Part shown: positions 1-64,000 of the stretch, in pieces | Layout of the letters: every line of letters begins with the position of its first letter | Position numbering within the stretch: position 1 is the first letter of the stretch | Assembly: GCA_029465975.1 (NCBI GenBank) | Contig: CM055753.1 | Location: 5,350,133 to 5,414,132, forward strand | Reading direction: 5' to 3' | Length of the DNA stretch: 64,000 nucleotides | DNA from: Dallia pectoralis | Lineage: Eukaryota > Chordata > Actinopteri > Esociformes > Umbridae | Made by a program: the position numbers and the translations under genes | Notes under the pieces: model-generated | Told to the model about the DNA's origin: nothing | The model's input: the letters and a program-made list of their open reading frames with translations, nothing else | Databases searched by the model: none

Positions 1-8
1 CATCTGAC

Positions 9-58117
<58,109 letters not shown>

Positions 58118-58164
58118 CTAAGGAGAGAGAAAGATCAGGAGGGAGTTTAAGAAAATGTGCTGGA

Positions 58165-58640
58165 CGGAATAACAGTGGAATAACAGTAGAATAACAGTGG
58201 AATACCAGCGGAATAACAGTGGAATAACAGTGGAATAACAGTGGAATACCAGCGGAATAACAGTGGAATAACAGTGGAATAACAGCGGAATAACAGTGGA
58301 ATACCAGTGGAATAACAGTGGAATAACAGTGGAATAACAGCGGAATAACAGTGGAATAACAGTGGAATAACAGTGGAATAACACCGGAATAACAGTGGAA
58401 TAACAGTGGAATAACAGTGGAATACCAGCGGAATAACAGTGGAAAAGCAGTGGAATAACAGTGGAATAACAGTGGAATAACAGTGGAATAACAGCGGAAT
58501 AACAGTGGAAAAGCAGTGGAATAAAAGTGGAATAACAGTGGAATAACAGTGGAATACCAGCGGAATACCAGCGGAATAACAGTGGAATAATAGTGGAATA
58601 ACAGTGGAATAACAGTGGAATAACAGTGGAATTACAGTCA
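58165..58640. repeat. 11-bp minisatellite (about 43 units)
   Basis: Unit gtggaataaca with accag and gcgg variants, about 50 bases upstream of the e1 acceptor. Confidence 0.95.
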
Positions 58641-59015
58641 GCTGAATAATAGCATTTAGTCAGTGGTGGAAAAACAGTCAGACAGAGAAGAAGTGAACTA
58701 GATATGGAGTCATCTAGTGCAGAGAACATGTTGCCTGCACAGGTCAGCCCGGGGGCATTCTGGGTAACACAGACAGATTCTGTCAATGTGTCAACAGCCA
58801 TGAGACAGCAGACGAGGGTTGCTTCTTCAGCCACCGTGGGAGGCGGTGGAGAAGGAGATAGAAAAAGATAAAGAGGGGTGATAAATAAAGACAGAGAGAA
58901 GAGGAGAGAGAGAGAGGGGGAGAGATAGGCGGAGAGGGACCGGATCTTGCAGTCTCATCCTGCAGAACGACTGAAAGGATGTTAAATTGCACAGTACTGA
59001 CTCCATCAAAACACA
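58641..59015. other. Upstream of e1, no signal-peptide exon recognised
   Basis: I examined minus-strand ATGs with hydrophobic followers here and did not find a convincing one with a matching donor. Confidence 0.4.
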
Positions 59016-59017
59016 CC

Positions 59018-59187
59018 GTCACACACACACCCACACACCCACACACCCACACACCCACACACCCACACACACACACTCACACACACACTCACACTCACAC
59101 TCACACTCACACTCACACTCACACTCACACTCACACTCACACTCACACTCACACCCACACCCACACCCACACCCACACCCACACCCA

Positions 59188-59252
<65 letters not shown>
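59018..59252. repeat. Compound (CA)n: cacacccac, ctcaca and pure CA blocks
   Basis: Ordered blocks: (cacaccca)n, (actcac)n, (acaccc)n, then pure CA. Confidence 0.96.
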
Positions 59253-59255
<3 letters not shown>

Positions 59256-59399
59256 AGATCTGTCCCCAAAGGCAGATTTCAACAAGAAATGTGTTGCCAG
59301 TTATTAGGTGTGCCCTGCCTGCTGTTGTTGTTCAGGTAGGAGGGCTTCAGTGACAAAAAAGGTCTCCATGCAATGTCTGGTTTAATAACTGCCAGAGAC

Positions 59400-59510
59400 T
59401 GATGGTAGGGTTAGACACTGGGCTAAGACTGTAAGTAGGTTTAGTCACTGGGCTAAGACTGTTGGTAGGGTTAGTCACTGGGCTAAGACTGTTGGTAGGG
59501 TTAGTTAGAC
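59400..59510. repeat. About 33-bp tandem repeat, 4 copies
   Basis: Unit ggttagtcactgggctaaga plus ctgttggtagg. Confidence 0.9.
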
Positions 59511-59747
59511 TTAGTGCTATATAGTATTATAGTTATATTATAGTTGTACTATTACATATCAATGTATATTAAACAATATATAACCCCAATATATAAGTTC
59601 AAACATTAACCAGTAGGAACGGCACATTTATTATTTGGGGTGTTTGCTTGTCCCAGTAGCGATCTGTAGGACCATACTGTATGCACAGGCCTGGTGATTG
59701 TCAAGGCTAATACTGAGAGTTAAAGTACCACAGATCTATACTTCACA

Positions 59748-59897
<150 letters not shown>

Positions 59898-60069
59898 CCT
59901 AAAGAAACACACAAAACACTGCTCCGCTACAGGGCTGGTACTGTTGGCCAGTTTGTTAAATCGAAACCAATTTAGCGCCGGTGTAAGGCAGAGTGACTGG
60001 CTAGCTAATGAATGGCTCCAATTAGACCGGGAAGTGCTGAGTCACACAGAACAGAGTGCTACATCTGTA

Positions 60070-60104
<35 letters not shown>
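60070..60104. repeat. (GT)n microsatellite
   Basis: About 17 GT repeats. Confidence 0.95.
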
Positions 60105-60106
<2 letters not shown>

Positions 60107-60439
60107 CCACCAGAGAGCAGCATGCCTGATGGTCTGAGTTATTTTTTCAACCCTAAACGAGGAACAAGCCAAAAGTCTAAATCAGAAGCTTTTTAACAGT
60201 ACTGTTTTTTTCCCTCAATTGATCAGTACACTGGCCGATGTAAGTGATTTAACATATCAATGAACAGGCCATTTATTAGAATTAATATTTCAACAAAATG
60301 AGGACGAATGAAACCATCAATTTCATTAGATTCTTCAGGGCTGTATTTATTATAAGTCGTTGTAATATATCACAGATACACACTTTTCGACTGAAAACGG
60401 AGAGTAAGATACTTGTCTTTTTGGGCAAATTCAGGTTGT

Positions 60440-60720
60440 CCGACTCCTACCCCGTTTCAGAGCCCTGACTTCAACCTTGAACACCTTTGGAACGGTGATT
60501 GCGAAGTAGGGCTCCTGACCTCGCGTATGCCCTTTGGGCTGAAAGGACACAAATTCCCAGAGACAAACCGCTCTCGTGGAAAACATTCGCTGTTAAGGGG
60601 AGACAAATCCATATTATGGCCATGTTTTTGTCCAACGATGTTACAATCTTTGGGTGTAGCGTGGTGGCAGAAACCAAACGCCGGCATTACTGAGCCCTAC
60701 TTTTGGTATATTTTGTATAT
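60440..60720 (+). mobile_element. Tc1-like transposase 3' end, decayed
   Basis: Reads FQSPDFNLEHLWNGDCEV in one frame, a decayed form of the SPDLNPIEHLW motif near the last catalytic residue of Tc1 transposases. The following tail matches a dispersed fish Tc1-like family. Frames are broken afterwards. Confidence 0.7.
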
Positions 60721-60745
60721 TCTGTAAGTAGGTCTGGATGGTCAA

Positions 60746-60884
60746 TGTCACGGGTTTGTTTGTATGTCAGCGTTTGTGGTCCCTGGTTTTTGGATCCTGT
60801 GTTTCCGTCAGGTCTGTTCAATAAAGTTACCTTTTGTTCGAACCTCTGCGATTCTATCCGGGAACCTAGTGCCTATACGTGACA
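60746..60884 (+). mobile_element. LTR-like fragment, 139 bp
   Basis: Begins tgtcacgg and ends cgtgaca, with aataaa inside at about 60821, like the solo LTR at 36510. No clear target duplication (gtcaa against ctcat). It could be an internally deleted LTR. Confidence 0.4.
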
Positions 60885-60899
60885 CTCATTATTCAAACA

Positions 60900-61620
60900 G
60901 CTATATAAGGTCCTCTGAATATAGGCTCCAGCAGTTAGTCATTGTTCTTTGGTCCTATGTAATATCGTCGTCATGGTTTCACAAATGGGTTGTGCCACAC
61001 GTACAATGACATATCTCAAGTAAAAAAAAAAACGATGACAAATTCCGTTCTCCCTCTTCAAGACAGTTTTCATAGATCTAATATAAGCTCCTTCTGCTTT
61101 TAATCTATAGCTCATCCAGTTTGTTCTGTAACTCAATCAGTTCCATCTTCTCCTCCAAGAGGCTGTCAGGGGATATTTGAGAGTGGGAAGCCATCTTCAC
61201 AACAACTTTTCCTCTTCAGCTCCTCTGGTTTTAGCAATATCACTGCCATATTGTCTGAGGTATTTGACCAACTCAAATTAGAAGAGCTCCCAGTTCTTAC
61301 GGAAAGATTTCTCCGACACAAGTGCTTTCTCAAAAAGGCACAGGCAAGTATTGAACCTCAAACTTCACTAAATCATACTTTCAGTAAGGAGCTATTCAGC
61401 TTTCAGCGGGAGTCTCAAGGAAAAGGATTATCGAAGGGGTTTAACTTGACAATGAAAAGATACATCTCTGAGAAGGTATTTTTACTAGTACATATTACTA
61501 GTAGTACTAGTAAATATTACAAGTACATATTACTAGTACAAATGGCATTGACAATAAAGCAAGGCAAACAAGTAAGCCCCTTAGAGTGTATCGGTTACTG
61601 TATGCTTGCATTTGTAACTG
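60900..61620. other. Upstream region, nothing recognised
   Basis: AT-rich. The plus-strand frame at 61251-61628 (125 codons) shows no domain I know. Confidence 0.4.
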
Positions 61621-61625
61621 CCAAC

Positions 61626-63251
61626 TAGGGTTGCCAACTGTCCCGAATAAGGCGGGACGTCCCGAATTTTGAGCCTAATTAATTTGTCCCGCACGAGACC
61701 TCACTTGTCCCGTTTTTTGACAACTACGCTGATCTAACCACTGATTCAACATCAGCAGTGCTGAATCTGATCCCGACGACCTTTGAGATTGATCACTGAC
61801 AGGGCGACACCTCACACCTGACCTATCATCATCCGATCACATATCACACAGCCAGCCCCCCTCTCACGCGCATCAGTATACGTTAAGTAAATGCGCCCTT
61901 CGCTAAGCCACGCCCGAAAACGGCCACAGGCCAATCGTGGTTTAGCAACCGTAACTAGGCGCAGGAGGTCTGTCAAGCTTTCGAGCAAGGGAAACATGGA
62001 TTGTGTAAATCTGATACCCGATATCCTAAAAGTTTGGACCGGGAGGTGGAATTTTTTACTTTCCCAAAACCTAAACCCAAGGGGAGAAATGCCGGGCGTG
62101 GACGGAGGCTCACTGACATACTTTAAAATACTCGTGAGTACCCCAATCCGATCGCGGCTCTCCCGGTATTAGGTCTAAGGACCGAACATCAGGGGGCTTG
62201 CCGGAGATCTCCAAGGAAAAGGTTGGTATGCGAACTTAATCAGTTCATTAACAGTATGTCATGTGCTCACTATAGGTACACTTTATTTGGGCAGCGAGAT
62301 GTATTACAGAACACATATGGTCTAATGCTTTATACTTTATATTGGTCTCCGCGTACGGTTTTTATTTGCTTTTAGGGACAACTACCGATGATATGTAAGC
62401 AGTAGCCTGGCGCGCTAAAATATAAGCGGTAGAATGTTAGCATTGTAAAGTGGTCAAGCAAATGGCTTATTCCACAAGATTTGTGGATAAGGTGCTTGAT
62501 TTACAATTATTAGATTATATTCACTTACCATGTTGTGCATGAACATAGCTGTTCCTCAATTTGTGTGTTTCCCACTTGAATGGTTAGCGTATGAGGCAGC
62601 TGCTGCTTGCGCTGGGACCGGCTTTAGCTTCAATTTGAAAGACGTTATTCTCTAATCGGTTGCATATTATGTCGTGAATATATCCCTAGAATGCATACTG
62701 CAGCCACTTTTGTCTTGCCCTTTCAGATATTTCACCTGTTCGCCAAAAATGACTAAATATCTCGTTGGGAATGTCTGACAACGGTGCATACACACTGCAA
62801 TAGACGTGCCAGGCTCGAAAGCTTGACAGGCGTAGCAACAGTAACTAAGGAGGGCGTGGCTAAGCGAAGGGTCAATTCCACACACACACATAAAGAACGT
62901 TGTTCAGTCTATAATAGATTTGGCATGTGGATAAAACAGCAAATATTTTTAATACTGCAAAAAAGAAAAGACTGTGCAGCTACAATAAAAATTTGGAAGA
63001 AAAAAATACATGGATTAAGCCCGTCAGCAGTGACGCAACGAAAGCCTTCTGTACTTTATGTCGCAGGGAATTTTCAGTTGCCCATGGAGGTGAGAATGAC
63101 TTGAATAAACATGCTTCCGCAGAAATGCACAAGAAGGCCACATTAGCTAAAGGTGCAAGCAATATCTGTGGATTCTTCGGGGTAACTACTGTGGAAACTG
63201 ACAAAATAGCGGCAAGCGAAGCCTAAAAATCATAAACTGTAGGCTAATTTC
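61626..63251 (+). mobile_element. hAT-like DNA transposon, incomplete
   Basis: Starts tagggttgccaactgtcccg with the typical repeated gtcccg motifs of a dispersed fish hAT-like family. It contains a zinc-finger frame (62927-63226) and a large inverted repeat (61893-61990 against 62813-62875). It is interrupted at 63252 by hAT copy B. Confidence 0.6.
62927..63226 (+). pseudogene. Zinc-finger N-terminal part of a transposase, 99 codons
   Basis: Contains WIKPVSSDATKAFCTLCRRE and HGGENDLNKHASAEMHKK. The C-x2-C ... H-x4-H spacing is a TTF/BED-like finger common at the N-terminus of fish hAT-like transposases. The frame ends at a stop just before copy B. No catalytic domain is in the window. Confidence 0.6.
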
Positions 63252-63752
63252 CAGAGGTGTGGACTCGAGTCATGTAACTTGGACTCGAGTCAGACTCGAG
63301 TCATGAATTTGATGACTTCAGACTCGACTCGACAAAATGTACAAAGACTTGCAACTCGACTTGGACTTGAACATCAATGACTCGTGACTTCACTTGGACT
63401 TGCGCCTTTTGACTCGAGAAGACTTGCTACTTCCCATGAAAACTGGGGAAGAAAATGTTCACACGGCCGCGCCGCTCTCAGTTTATCTGCATCTGTGAAA
63501 AAAATTCATGCAGAGAGCACGCGCGCTGCCTGCACGACATCCAATCACTGTAGTCCCACGTTGTTTTGATTGGACATCCAATCACTGTAGCCCCACGTTG
63601 TTTTGATTGGACATCCAATCACTGTAGTCCCACGTTGTTTTGATTCGACATCCAATCACTGTAGTCCCACGTTGTTTTTATTGGACAGCATCTAAGCAGG
63701 CACATTGCAAGACAACTAATGAAGCGCAAGCAACAACGCGCCAATTGGCAAA

Positions 63753-63944
63753 ATGATACCAAAGATAGTTTCGTTTGGCTATAAAAATTACGAGGTAGTC
63801 GACAAAAAAAGAGTTGCAATTTGCAAAACATGTGGGTCGAAGATTACAGACGGAGCTGCGCACGCGCACACGTCTCTCCGGAGTCATTCCAATTATATTA
63901 TCAGGTTGGTCCAGTTTTTCAGAAGTGATCATTTTGAAAGTTAA
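63753..63944 (+). pseudogene. BED zinc-finger N-terminus of hAT transposase
   Basis: 63 codons, begins MIPKIVSFGYKNYEVVDKKR, then VAICKTCGSKITDG and LRSHSNYIIRL. Better preserved than in copy A (no CA-derived insertion). It ends at a stop before the nested element. Confidence 0.7.
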
Positions 63945-63964
63945 ACTGTTTTGCAATATGAGGT

Positions 63965-64000
63965 TAGGGCTGGACAATAATTCAATATCAATATATATAT
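63965..64000. mobile_element. Start of nested tagggctggac element in copy B
   Basis: tagggctggacaataattca then atatcaatat, identical in design to the 20155-20955 element. The rest lies outside the window. Confidence 0.7.

Larger units (their letters stand above)
63252..64000 (+). mobile_element. hAT-type transposon copy B (cut by window end)
   Basis: Starts cagaggtgtggactcgagtc. Same family as copy A in the opposite orientation: gactcgagtc-rich end, four copies of the 37-bp repeat (63538-63688), then the BED-finger frame, then the start of the tagggctggac element at 63965. The possible left 8-bp target copy is ctaatttc. Confidence 0.8.

Noticed and set aside
58720..58850. Signal-peptide exon of col16a1 in the frame around 58830-58740
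   Set aside because: Start methionine and hydrophobic core not convincing, and the following sequence has no GT donor in the needed phase.
61251..61628. 125-codon plus-strand ORF
   Set aside because: No recognisable domain, includes a repeat-like actagtagta stretch, and ends at a transposon border.

Overview
The window is vertebrate nuclear DNA, almost certainly from a teleost fish. It holds small exons with GT-AG borders, long introns full of (CA)n and minisatellites, and fish-type transposons (L2-like LINE, Tc1-like, hAT-like elements, a solo LTR). One gene dominates: col16a1, the alpha-1 chain of type XVI collagen, on the minus strand. It runs from about 58.1 kb (near the N-terminus) down to position 9, where it leaves the window. 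I place 57 exons. All except one splice together in frame. The identification rests on the thrombospondin-N-like NC11 domain (e2-e5), the short Gly-X-Y exons interrupted by cysteine-bearing segments such as DPCEVCP, ICVVGPKGQK and GLDGKDGKPG, and the order of these motifs compared with my recollection of human COL16A1. The signal-peptide exon and promoter (5') and the C-terminal collagenous/NC exons (3') were not found. A 500-N assembly gap (19342-19841) lies in the 6.5 kb intron e37/e38, where exons for one human segment would be expected.

Layout from left to right. 0-7.9 kb: exons e57-e47 separated by a 41-bp minisatellite (about 48 copies), a 10-bp array and a 22-bp array. 8.0-10.5 kb: a 27-bp satellite with higher-order structure. 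10.7-15.8 kb: exons e46-e38, a GC/CpG-rich island and a 29-bp array. 15.8-22.3 kb: large intron with the gap and an hAT-type element that itself carries an 801-bp hAT insertion. 22.3-35.9 kb: dense exons e37-e13 with many short arrays. 36.5-37.6 kb: a solo LTR with target duplications beside a decayed Tc1-like copy. 37.8-43.3 kb: exons e12-e8, split by a 2.6 kb L2-like LINE with a nearly intact reverse-transcriptase reading frame and about 34-bp target duplications. 46.6-58.1 kb: N-terminal NC11 exons e7-e1 with more arrays and a LINE relic. 58-64 kb: no recognised exon; microsatellites, Tc1-like and hAT-like remnants, and a second copy of the hAT-type element cut by the window end.

The encoded protein is expected to be a secreted, homotrimeric, fibril-associated matrix collagen. 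Its N-terminal globular domain and cysteine-bearing interruptions separate triple-helical blocks. The most unusual pattern is structural: several minisatellites start at, or include, the splice site of the neighbouring exon, so introns carry tens of decoy acceptors or donors. The other striking point is exon e56 (41 nt), the only exon that breaks the reading frame. I found no evidence of a new enzymatic or defence system.
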